A stretch of 7,065 nt of DNA from NCBI GenBank assembly GCA_003695865.1, contig RFGQ01000167.1:1-7065 (forward strand), written 5' to 3'. Under the pieces are notes generated by a model. The model was not told the DNA's origin and did not search any database. It saw nothing but the letters and a program-made list of their open reading frames with translations. Origin of the DNA: Gemmatimonadota bacterium. Its GTDB lineage: Bacteria; Gemmatimonadota; Gemmatimonadetes; Longimicrobiales; Gaopeijiaceae. Position numbers and translations under genes: made by a program. Each line of letters starts with the position of its first letter. The first letter of the stretch is position 1. Shown here piece by piece: positions 1 to 5,824 of the stretch.

Positions 1-2292
1 GCGCTCGAGGCGCGTCTGCGGGGCCTGGAGGGCGTGCTGATCCCCGCCGACGTGACCGTGGAGGTGACGCGCAACTACGGCGAGACCGCCCGTGACAAGG
101 TCACCACGCTCAAGGAGCACCTCGGGCTGGCGATCGTCGCCGTGGGGCTCGTGATCCTCTTCACCATGGGCTGGCGGGCCGCGCTGGTCGTGATGATGGC
201 CGTGCCGGTCACCTTCGCGCTCACGCTGTTCGTCTACCAGGTGTTCGGCTACACGCTGAACCGGGTCACGCTGTTCGCGCTGATCTTCGTGACCGGCATC
301 GTGATCGACGACTCGATCATCGTCGCCGAGAACATGGAGCGGCACTTCTCGATGCGGGACCGGCCCCTGCGCCAGGCGGCGCGCGCGGCCGTCGACGAGG
401 TGGGCAACCCCACGATTCTGGCGACGCTGACCGTGATCGCCGCGGTGCTGCCCATGCTCTTCGTGTCGGGGCTCATGGGGCCCTACATGAGCCCCATGCC
501 GATCGGATCGACGCTCGCGATGCTGTTCTCGCTGGGCGTGGCGCTCACCATCACGCCGTGGCTCGCTTACCGGCTCCTGGGACGGGCGCACGCGGGGGAC
601 GGGCGCGAAGAGGCGGCCCCGGGCGACGGCGTGGGCGAAGCCCCTGCGTACCGGGTCGAAGACACCCGCCTCTACCGCTTCTACGCGCGCATCATGGGCC
701 CGCTGCTCGCGCGCCGAGGGCGGCTGTGGGCCGTGATGGCCGGTGTGAGCGTGCTGTTGCTCGGCGCGGGGGCGCTGTTCGTCACGCGGGCGGTAAGCGT
801 GAAGATGCTCCCCTTCGACGACAAGAACGAGCTGCAGATCATCGTCGACGTGCCCGAGGGCACGACGCTCGAGGCCACGACGGCGCTCGCCCAGGACGTG
901 GCACGGGCGGTGGCGGGCGTGCCCGAAGTGCGCCGCGTGCAGCTCTTCGCGGGCACGGCGGCGCCCGTGAACTTCAACGGCCTCATCCGTCACTACTACC
1001 TGCGCCGCGGACCCCATGTGGCCGACCTCCAGGTCGACCTGATCGACAAGGGAATGCGCGAGGCCCGCAGCCACGACGTGGCGCTCCGCCTACGCCCGCT
1101 GGTCGACTCGGTCGCGGCCGCGTGGGGCGCGGGCGCCCGTGTGAAGGTGGTCGAGGTGCCGCCCGGGCCGCCCGTGCTCTCCACCCTCGTGGCCGAGGTG
1201 TACGGGCCCGACGACGTGAGCCGCACCGCCCTGGCCGAGAAGGTTTTCGCGGCCTTCCAGGCACACCCGTCCGTGGTGGACGTGGACTGGTCGCGCGCCG
1301 CCGCGCAGGAGCGCGCGGTCTGGCGCATCGACCCGGAGCGCGCCGCGCTGGCGGGGGTCGACAAGGGCGCTGCGATCGCGGCGCTGCGTGCGGCCCTGGC
1401 CGGGCAGGTTGCGACCGAGTTGGCCGTGCCCGGCGCGCGCACGCCCGTGCCGGTGCGGGTGCGCCTGGAGACGGCCGGGCGGGCGGGACGCGAGCGGCTG
1501 CAGGCGCTGGGGGTGGCCCGCGCCGACGGGCGGGGACTCGTGCCGCTCGCCGAGCTCGTCGACGCGCGCTCCGAGGTGGCGCCCCAGCCGATCGACCGCA
1601 AGAACGGACGCCGCGTGGTGTACGTCACGGCCGAGGTGGCCGGCCGGATCGAGAGCCCGGTCTACGCGATTCTCGACCTCGCCGGCCCGCTGGCCGACGA
1701 GACCGGCGCGCTCCAGCTCTACCGCAGGGGCCCGGGCCTCGTCGAGGGCGGCGTGCTCAAGTGGGACGGTGAGTGGCAGATCACCTACGAGGTGTTCCGC
1801 GATCTGGGGATCGCGTTCGCGGGCGCGCTCGCGCTCATCTACGTGCTCATCGTCGCCTGGTTCGGCTCGTTCGTGACCCCGGCCGTGATGATGGCCGCCA
1901 TCCCGCTGACCCTGGTGGGCGTGGCGCCCGGGCACGTGTTGTTCGGCGCGTTCTTTACGGCGACGTCGATGATCGGGATGATCGCTCTGGCCGGGATCAT
2001 GGTCCGCAACGGCATCCTGCTGATCGACTATCTGGAGGCGCGCCGTGCCGACGGCGTGCCGCTGGAGCGCGCCATCCTCGAGGCGGGCGCGGTCCGCACG
2101 CGCCCCATCGCGCTCACGGCCGGGACCGTCGTGATCGGCGCTCTGGTCATTCTGTTCGACCCCATCTTCCAGGGGCTCGCCGTATCGCTCGTGACCGGCG
2201 CGCTCGCGTCGACCGTGCTCACGCTGGTGGTCGTGCCGGGCCTCTACGCCCTGCTGCGCGCGCCGCGGCGGACCCCATCGCAGGAGGTGTGA
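1..2292 (+). CDS. RND-family efflux permease, C-terminal part (5' end outside window)
   Basis: Inner-membrane proton-driven pump subunit of the RND superfamily, which normally works with a periplasmic adaptor and an outer-membrane channel. The frame is open from base 1, so the start lies upstream; 763 residues are visible of a family usually a little over 1000, and TM1 and the N-terminal porter subdomains are missing. Visible order (residue 1 = base 1): TM2-TM6 at about 42-193, a variable acidic cytosolic linker at about 194-225, TM7 at about 242-261, the second porter/docking half at about 262-600, and TM8-TM12 at about 606-752. TM4 carries the paired aspartates (GIVIDDSIIVAEN, Asp103-Asp104) that match the AcrB Asp407-Asp408 proton relay; TM10 has VRNGILLIDY, with Arg near the position where AcrB has Lys940. 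The double Asp favours an HAE-like over a CzcA-like metal pump, but the substrate is unknown. The last codons contain the Shine-Dalgarno of the next gene, so translation is probably coupled. Confidence 0.93.
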   Translation, partial: ALEARLRGLEGVLIPADVTVEVTRNYGETARDKVTTLKEHLGLAIVAVGLVILFTMGWRAALVVMMAVPVTFALTLFVYQVFGYTLNRVTLFALIFVTGIVIDDSIIVAENMERHFSMRDRPLRQAARAAVDEVGNPTILATLTVIAAVLPMLFVSGLMGPYMSPMPIGSTLAMLFSLGVALTITPWLAYRLLGRAHAGDGREEAAPGDGVGEAPAYRVEDTRLYRFYARIMGPLLARRGRLWAVMAGVSVLLLGAGALFVTRAVSVKMLPFDDKNELQIIVDVPEGTTLEATTALAQDVARAVAGVPEVRRVQLFAGTAAPVNFNGLIRHYYLRRGPHVADLQVDLIDKGMREARSHDVALRLRPLVDSVAAAWGAGARVKVVEVPPGPPVLSTLVAEVYGPDDVSRTALAEKVFAAFQAHPSVVDVDWSRAAAQERAVWRIDPERAALAGVDKGAAIAALRAALAGQVATELAVPGARTPVPVRVRLETAGRAGRERLQALGVARADGRGLVPLAELVDARSEVAPQPIDRKNGRRVVYVTAEVAGRIESPVYAILDLAGPLADETGALQLYRRGPGLVEGGVLKWDGEWQITYEVFRDLGIAFAGALALIYVLIVAWFGSFVTPAVMMAAIPLTLVGVAPGHVLFGAFFTATSMIGMIALAGIMVRNGILLIDYLEARRADGVPLERAILEAGAVRTRPIALTAGTVVIGALVILFDPIFQGLAVSLVTGALASTVLTLVVVPGLYALLRAPRRTPSQEV

Positions 2293-2293
2293 C

Positions 2294-2611
2294 GTGAAGC
2301 TCGTGATGCTGCTTTACCTGGAGGACGACCACACGCTCGTCGCGGACCTGCTCGCGCACCACGGCGTGCGCGCCTACTCCCGCCTGCCCGTGGAGGGGCA
2401 CGGCGAGGGAACGGCGTCGGGCTGGTACGCGCGGGTGGCCCCTTTCCGCAGCCAGATGATCGTCGCCCTCGTACCGGCCGACCTCGCGGCCGAGCTGCTC
2501 GAGGCCGTGCGGGCGATCGAAGAGGTCCACGATCCGCGCCACCCCGTGCACGCGTCGGTGTTCGACGTCGAGGCCGCCGCACACTCGGGTGGGGACGCCC
2601 TCCAGGCGTGA
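2294..2611 (+). CDS. Small PII/DUF3240-like protein linked to the RND pump
   Basis: A 105-residue soluble protein with no signal peptide or membrane segment. The GTG start lies 1 nt after the RND stop, with AGGAGGTG at 2282-2289, so the pair is tightly coupled. The N-terminus MKLVMLLYLED, the glycine-rich segment at residues 35-43, the hydrophobic strand MIVALV (55-60), the helix AAELLEAVRAIEE (65-77) and a final strand ASVFDVEA (87-94) reproduce the beta-alpha-beta pattern of small PII/CutA-like ferredoxin folds. Similar proteins, often labelled P-II family or DUF3240, are known beside RND efflux genes. I see no canonical GlnB T-loop with the uridylylated tyrosine and no classic nucleotide-binding signature, so it is unlikely to be a nitrogen regulator. 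A role in sensing pump substrate or gating the pump is inference from context. CutA1 is the main alternative. Fold is moderately sure; function is unknown. Confidence 0.7.
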   Translation: MKLVMLLYLEDDHTLVADLLAHHGVRAYSRLPVEGHGEGTASGWYARVAPFRSQMIVALVPADLAAELLEAVRAIEEVHDPRHPVHASVFDVEAAAHSGGDALQA

Positions 2612-2649
2612 AGGACCCTGTCCAGAGAAGCGAACCACAACGAACCATC

Positions 2650-2654
2650 AGGAG
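2650..2654 (+). promoter_or_regulatory. Shine-Dalgarno site deciding the DUF2892 start
   Basis: AGGAG ends 10 nt before the ATG at 2665. No comparable site precedes the alternative GTG at 2608, so this supports the shorter 73-residue protein. Confidence 0.65.
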
Positions 2655-2664
2655 AAACCGCACC

Positions 2665-2886
2665 ATGACCATGGACCGCAAGATCCGGATGATTGCAGGC
2701 ACGTTCGTGCTGCTGAGCGTCGCGCTGGCCGTGTGGGTGAGCCCCTACTGGCTGTTCTTCACCGCCTTCGTCGGGGCCAACCTGTTGCAGTCCTCCCTCA
2801 CCGGCTGGTGCCTCATGGAAGACATCCTGCGCTGGACGGGACTGCACCGCGACGGCGGCCCCCGGGAGCCCGCCGGATCCGCTTGA
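2665..2886 (+). CDS. DUF2892 / YgaP-type two-helix inner-membrane protein
   Basis: A 73-residue membrane protein. It starts with MDRKIRMIAGT, then a first hydrophobic helix (about residues 7-25), the turn SPYW (26-29), a second helix (about 30-47) and the tail TGWCLMEDIL with Cys49. The pattern RxIAGxF...SPYW...F.G.NLLQSS.TG.C..E.IL is that of DUF2892, the same module found as the membrane tail of the rhodanese YgaP. Most relatives I recall have Cys-Pro here; this copy has Cys-Leu. The length is normal for stand-alone members. ATG 2665 is chosen because of AGGAG at 2650-2654 and family length; a GTG at 2608 in the same frame would overlap the previous stop as GTGA and add 19 polar residues. 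It lies 53 nt after the PII-like gene on the same strand, so it is probably the last gene of the RND operon. Its biochemical role is unknown; help with export or membrane redox/sulfur handling is speculative. Confidence 0.82.
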   Translation: MTMDRKIRMIAGTFVLLSVALAVWVSPYWLFFTAFVGANLLQSSLTGWCLMEDILRWTGLHRDGGPREPAGSA

Positions 2887-2903
2887 CCCCCGTGGGGCCG
2901 CCG
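2853..2903. repeat. 10-bp perfect inverted repeat spanning the operon end
   Basis: The arm CGGCGGCCCC at 2853-2862 is the exact reverse complement of GGGGCCGCCG at 2894-2903, with 31 nt between them. The left arm is in the 3' end of the DUF2892 gene; the right arm lies in the spacer of the promoter for the EF-G-like gene. It could form a long-loop 3' hairpin, but no T-tract follows, and in such GC-rich sequence it may be chance. Confidence 0.4.
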
Positions 2904-2911
2904 CCTACTAT
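2883..2911 (+). promoter_or_regulatory. Sigma70-type promoter for the EF-G-like gene
   Basis: TTGACC at 2883-2888 (5 of 6 with the -35 consensus), an exact 17-nt spacer, and TACTAT at 2906-2911 (5 of 6 with TATAAT). The -35 box includes the TGA stop of the DUF2892 gene. A transcript from about 2918 would have a leader of about 44 nt before the ATG at 2962. The fit is strong for a genome where AT-rich hexamers are rare; it was found by eye and is untested. Confidence 0.7.
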
Positions 2912-2961
2912 CACCGTCCCCCTAAATCCGGGTAGAGACACGAGATACAGCAGGAGGCAGT

Positions 2962-5055
2962 ATGGCGGCCGGTAAGGAATACCCCACGGACCGCATCCGC
3001 AACGTCGTCGTGCTGGGCCACGGCGGCTCCGGGAAGACGAGCCTCGTCGACGCGCTCTGCTTCGCGGCGGGCAGCTCGAAACGACGGGGCAGCGTGGACG
3101 ACGGGACCGCGCTGACCATGTACACGCCCGAAGAGATCGACCACGGCGTGTCGATCCAGTGTACGCCGGCGCACTGCGACTACCAGGGTACGAAGATCAA
3201 CCTGCTCGACACGCCCGGCTTCATGGACTTCACGGGCGAGGTGCTCGCGGCGGTCAGGGTGGCGGACGCGGCCGTCATTGTACTCGGCGCCACCTCCGGC
3301 GTGGAGGTCGGCACGGAGACGGTCTGGGAGTTCTGCGAGAGTCGGGGCCTGCCCCGGCTCTTTTTCGTGTCCATGATGGACAAGGAGCACGCGGACTTCG
3401 AGAAGGTCTACCGCGACATCAAGGACCACCTCACCGAGAAGGTGGTGCCGGTCGAGATCCCGATCGGTGAGGGTGAGGACTTCCGCGGCATCATCAACCT
3501 TTTCAGCGGGCGGGCACACATCTACAAGCCCGGCACGACCACGGGCGAGTACGAAGAGACCGACATCCCCGACGAACTGCAGGGGAAGTTCGAGGAGTGG
3601 GAGACCGAGCTCCAGGAGACCCTCGCGACCACGAACGAGGCCCTGCTCGAGACCTACCTGGAGGGCGGAAAGATCTCCCGGGAGGAGGCCATCGAAGCGA
3701 TGGCGCTGGGGATGGCGCGCGGGGACGTCATCCCGCTCTTCTGCGGTTCGGCCGCGAAGAGCTACGGCATGCAGGCGCTGCTGCGGAAGCTGGTCGAGCT
3801 CTGCCCGCATCCCGGCGAGACCGGCGGGGAGGAGGCGACGACTCCCGACGGCGCCGAGGTGCTGGTCGCCCCCGAAGACGGCGAGCCGTTTTCGGCGCTC
3901 ATCTTCAAGACGGCGTCCGAACCGCACGTGGGCGAGTTGTCGTTCTTCCGGGTCGTGAGCGGCACCGTCTCGAACGGCGCCGAGGTACGCAACGCCGAGC
4001 GCGGCGTCACCGAAAAGCTCAACCACCTCTCGATCCCCATGGGGCGGGAGCGCCTCGAGGTGCCGCGCCTGCACGCGGGTGACATCGGGGTGGTCGCCAA
4101 GCTCAAGGACTCGCACACGAACGACACGCTGTCGGCTCCCACGCGGCCCGTCGTGCTGCCCAAGATCGAGTTTCCGAAGCCCGACATCGCCGTGGCACTT
4201 CGGGGTGTGGGCCGCTCGGACGACGACAAGCTGGGCGAGGTGCTGTCGCGCATCCACGAAGAGGATCCCACGTTCGCGGCGGAGTTCAACCCCGAACTGC
4301 ATCAGACGATCGCGCGCGGACTCGGCGAGCTGCACATCGACGTCCAGATCGAGCGCATGAAGCGCAAGTACGGCGTGAACGTCGAGATCGAGCAGCCCCG
4401 GATCGCGTATCGCGAGACGATCACCAAAGCCGCGGAGGGACAGGGGCGTTTCAAGAAGCAGACGGGCGGCCGCGGCCAGTTCGGCGACTGCTGGATTCGC
4501 CTCAAGCCGCTGCCCCGGGGCGAGGGCTACCGCTTCGTGGACTCCATCAAGGGCGGGGTGATTCCCTCGAAGTACGTCCCCTCGGTCGACAAGGGCATCC
4601 AGGAAGCCGCCGCCGAGGGCATCCTGGCCGGATACCCGGTCGTCGACTTCGAAGCCGAGTGCTACGACGGCTCGTACCACTCGGTCGACTCCTCGGACAT
4701 CGCCTTCAAAGTGGCCGGCTCGATGGCCTTCAAGAAGGTGGCTCCCAGTTGCCGGCCGGTGCTGCTCGAGCCCGTCATCGAGGTGTCGGTGACGACGCCC
4801 GACGACTACGTGGGCGACATCATGAGCGACCTCAACCAGCGCCGCGGCAAGGTGCTGGGCATGGATCCGGGCAAGGGGCGCACGACGATCCGGGCGCTCG
4901 TGCCCGAAGCCGAGCTGTACAAGTACGCCACGTCACTGCGCTCGATCACCCAGGGGCGGGCGCACCACACACGTGCGTTCCACGGCTACGAGCCGGTGCC
5001 GGAGCACGAGACCCAGAAGCTGGTGGCCGAGCTCAAGGCGCAGGCCGAGGCCTGA
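2962..5055 (+). CDS. EF-G-like translational GTPase (EF-G-2/FusA2 type)
   Basis: A 697-residue cytosolic GTPase with the full EF-G domain order: G domain about 1-285, domain II about 305-395, domain III about 400-485, domain IV about 486-605, domain V about 606-685. The P-loop is GHGGSGKTS (19-27), and switch I ends HGVSI (61-65) instead of RGITI. Switch II is DTPGFMDF (83-90), with Phe87 where canonical EF-G has the catalytic His. G4 reads SMMD (137-140) instead of NKMD, and GSAAKSYG (262-269) fits G5. These features match the EF-G-like paralogue family (T. thermophilus EF-G-2, mycobacterial FusA2), which replaces that His. Domain IV keeps the tip loops (IPSKYVPSVDKG, 534-545; YDGSYHSVDSS, 568-578, with His573), so ribosomal A-site contact is likely preserved. 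AGGAGG at 2952-2957 lies 4 nt before the ATG. No rpsL, rpsG or tuf neighbours are present, so this is probably not the main translocase. A role in translation stress or recycling is inference. Confidence 0.9.
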   Translation: MAAGKEYPTDRIRNVVVLGHGGSGKTSLVDALCFAAGSSKRRGSVDDGTALTMYTPEEIDHGVSIQCTPAHCDYQGTKINLLDTPGFMDFTGEVLAAVRVADAAVIVLGATSGVEVGTETVWEFCESRGLPRLFFVSMMDKEHADFEKVYRDIKDHLTEKVVPVEIPIGEGEDFRGIINLFSGRAHIYKPGTTTGEYEETDIPDELQGKFEEWETELQETLATTNEALLETYLEGGKISREEAIEAMALGMARGDVIPLFCGSAAKSYGMQALLRKLVELCPHPGETGGEEATTPDGAEVLVAPEDGEPFSALIFKTASEPHVGELSFFRVVSGTVSNGAEVRNAERGVTEKLNHLSIPMGRERLEVPRLHAGDIGVVAKLKDSHTNDTLSAPTRPVVLPKIEFPKPDIAVALRGVGRSDDDKLGEVLSRIHEEDPTFAAEFNPELHQTIARGLGELHIDVQIERMKRKYGVNVEIEQPRIAYRETITKAAEGQGRFKKQTGGRGQFGDCWIRLKPLPRGEGYRFVDSIKGGVIPSKYVPSVDKGIQEAAAEGILAGYPVVDFEAECYDGSYHSVDSSDIAFKVAGSMAFKKVAPSCRPVLLEPVIEVSVTTPDDYVGDIMSDLNQRRGKVLGMDPGKGRTTIRALVPEAELYKYATSLRSITQGRAHHTRAFHGYEPVPEHETQKLVAELKAQAEA

Positions 5056-5083
5056 CGTTTCGGCGCATCGGGGTGGGCGAATC

Positions 5084-5119
5084 GGGGGCGGTCGGCGGGC
5101 GCCGGCCGCCCCCGGCGCC
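5084..5119. terminator. Overlapping GC-rich hairpins between convergent genes
   Basis: Hairpin A pairs GGGGGCGGTCGGC (5084-5096) with GCCGGCCGCCCCC (5101-5113) around the loop GGGC: a 13-bp stem with one G-U in RNA. Hairpin B pairs GGCGCCGG (5098-5105) with CCGGCGCC (5112-5119) around a 6-nt loop and is followed by GTTT at 5120-5123. They share bases and cannot form together. The position between the EF-G-like stop (5055) and the minus-strand gene's stop (5123) suggests a shared terminator. Only hairpin B has even a short T run, so termination may be weak or Rho-assisted. Confidence 0.55.
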
Positions 5120-5122
5120 GTT

Positions 5123-5620
5123 TCAGCAGGCCTGGGTCGGGGACTCGCGGAAGCGCACCGGCAGGGACGAGGCCGGCACCAGCACCATGTGGACGGGCGC
5201 GATCTGCACGCGCGGTTGACGGCAGCCGTCGTCGGGGTAGGTGGACGTGACGTCCACGACGAGTTCGTCGCCTTCTCTGCGAATGCCGTCGATGTCGATG
5301 CGGTGGCCGAGCGTGGGCCGGAGCCCCATCGAGGCGGCGATGACCATGCGCCGGGAGAAGTCGATTTCGGGCGCCGTGGGATGCTGCTCCGGGCGCACGG
5401 AGAGTCCGATCCAGTACTCGCGCCACGACACCGAGTCGCGCACCACCGTGCGCAGCGAGTCGTGGGGCCCGCCGTCCCAGCGGCCCCAGTAAGGCCTCTC
5501 GAACGCGACCTCGACGGTTTCGTCGGCCTCGGGGACGCCGCCGGGATCGGTTGCGCAGCCGCACACGAGCGGCAGCGCGAGCAGGAGCCACGCCGGCGCG
5601 GTTGGAGCGCGGTGGGTCAA
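5123..5620 (-). CDS. Putative lipoprotein with PrcB C-terminal-like domain
   Basis: A 165-residue exported protein. The N-terminus has a short basic region (His3, Arg4), a hydrophobic core WLLLALPLV (11-19) and a lipobox VCGC with the acylated Cys at residue 22, so it is predicted to be processed by signal peptidase II and anchored in a membrane. After a variable linker come SWREYW (65-70) and then DFSRRMVIAASMGLRPTLGH (87-106), a strand pair DELVVDVTSTYPDDGC (118-133) and PVHMVLVPAS (142-151), closing with LPVRF. This order matches the PrcB_C domain, named from a subunit of the Treponema denticola protease complex; the common Gly-Gly-Tyr turn is Leu-Gly-His here. Cys133 and Cys165 could form a disulfide after export. 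The start is TTG, supported by GGAGGT 6 nt upstream and by the signal peptide. It is convergent with the EF-G-like gene and divergent from yebC, so it is transcribed alone. Its actual function is unknown. Confidence 0.78.
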   Translation of the reverse strand: MTHRAPTAPAWLLLALPLVCGCATDPGGVPEADETVEVAFERPYWGRWDGGPHDSLRTVVRDSVSWREYWIGLSVRPEQHPTAPEIDFSRRMVIAASMGLRPTLGHRIDIDGIRREGDELVVDVTSTYPDDGCRQPRVQIAPVHMVLVPASSLPVRFRESPTQAC

Positions 5621-5626
5621 GGGAGC

Positions 5627-5632
5627 ACCTCC
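5627..5632 (-). promoter_or_regulatory. Shine-Dalgarno site supporting the TTG start
   Basis: On the minus strand this reads GGAGGT, 6 nt before the TTG at 5620-5618. It is a near-perfect anti-16S match and the main reason to accept the unusual TTG start of the lipoprotein gene. Confidence 0.7.
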
Positions 5633-5645
5633 GTACGGATCCTCT

Positions 5646-5680
5646 GGGTCAACCCTACCGGGTACGCGACGGTTCCGTCG
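5646..5680. repeat. Cluster of short palindromes upstream of the lipoprotein gene
   Basis: Three short inverted repeats lie almost end to end: GGGTCAACCC (5646-5655), TACCGGGTA (5656-5664) and CGACGGTTCCGTCG (5667-5680, 6-bp arms). They sit in the divergent gap 15-60 nt upstream of the lipoprotein's Shine-Dalgarno site, where a minus-strand promoter or operator would be expected. I could not recognise a convincing minus-strand -35/-10 pair, and arms this short can arise by chance. Confidence 0.3.
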
Positions 5681-5724
5681 GGGCGGTCTCGCACGTACCC
5701 CGTCACGCCCGCCGCCCTCGCCGT

Positions 5725-5753
5725 GGCCGGGGGCCCCGGCCGATTGATCGGCC
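5725..5753. promoter_or_regulatory. Two overlapping palindromes at the yebC promoter (candidate operator)
   Basis: GGCCGGGG (5725-5732) and CCCCGGCC (5734-5741) form a perfect 8-bp inverted repeat with a 1-nt centre. The second repeat, GGCCGATTGATCGGCC (5738-5753), has perfect 7-bp arms with a 2-nt centre and lies directly over the -35 box at 5744-5749. The two share the GGCC at 5738-5741. Dyads of this size over a -35 element are typical of repressor operators, but no regulator gene is visible in the window. Confidence 0.4.
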
Positions 5754-5773
5754 CACGCGCTCCGGTGTACTTT
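5744..5773 (+). promoter_or_regulatory. Sigma70-type promoter for yebC-ruvC
   Basis: TTGATC at 5744-5749 (4 of 6), an 18-nt spacer, and TACTTT at 5768-5773 (4 of 6). Transcription would start near 5780 and leave a leader of about 45 nt before the GTG at 5825. It is the best plus-strand -35/-10 pair I could find by eye in the 204-nt divergent gap, but it is weaker than the promoter of the EF-G-like gene. Confidence 0.5.
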
Positions 5774-5824
5774 GCTACGCCCCGGCTCGGGCGCATCCGC
5801 ACGGCATCACCGTTGGAGGACGAC

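Noticed and set aside
558..1772. 404-codon plus-strand frame inside the RND gene, plus similar minus-strand frames at 996-1628 and 1090-1935
   Set aside because: They are extremely Arg/Gly/Ala/Pro-rich and overlap clear RND porter sequence; these are out-of-frame shadows.
2294..2611. Assignment of the 105-residue protein as true GlnB/GlnK
   Set aside because: It has no recognisable uridylylation-loop tyrosine context or nucleotide-binding signature, and its neighbours are efflux genes, not amtB or glnA.
2219..2847. Several minus-strand open frames opposite the PII-like and DUF2892 genes
   Set aside because: They are antisense to two genes with family-like translations, and their own translations show no membrane, motif or domain pattern.
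2911..4680. 589-codon open frame on the minus strand opposite the EF-G-like gene
   Set aside because: It is exactly antisense to an unmistakable EF-G-family gene. The translation is Arg/Asp/Leu/Val-rich low-complexity sequence with no recognisable motif, as expected for an open frame opposite GC-rich codons.
5624..5652. Minus-strand TTGACC (5652-5647) as -35 of a lipoprotein promoter
   Set aside because: The hexamer 17 nt downstream reads GGTGCT, nothing like a -10 box, and falls within the region of the Shine-Dalgarno site.
4973..5824. In-frame 5' extension of yebC giving a 531-residue protein
   Set aside because: It would overlap the end of the EF-G-like gene and run opposite the lipoprotein gene. 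The conserved YebC N-terminus with its own Shine-Dalgarno begins at 5825.
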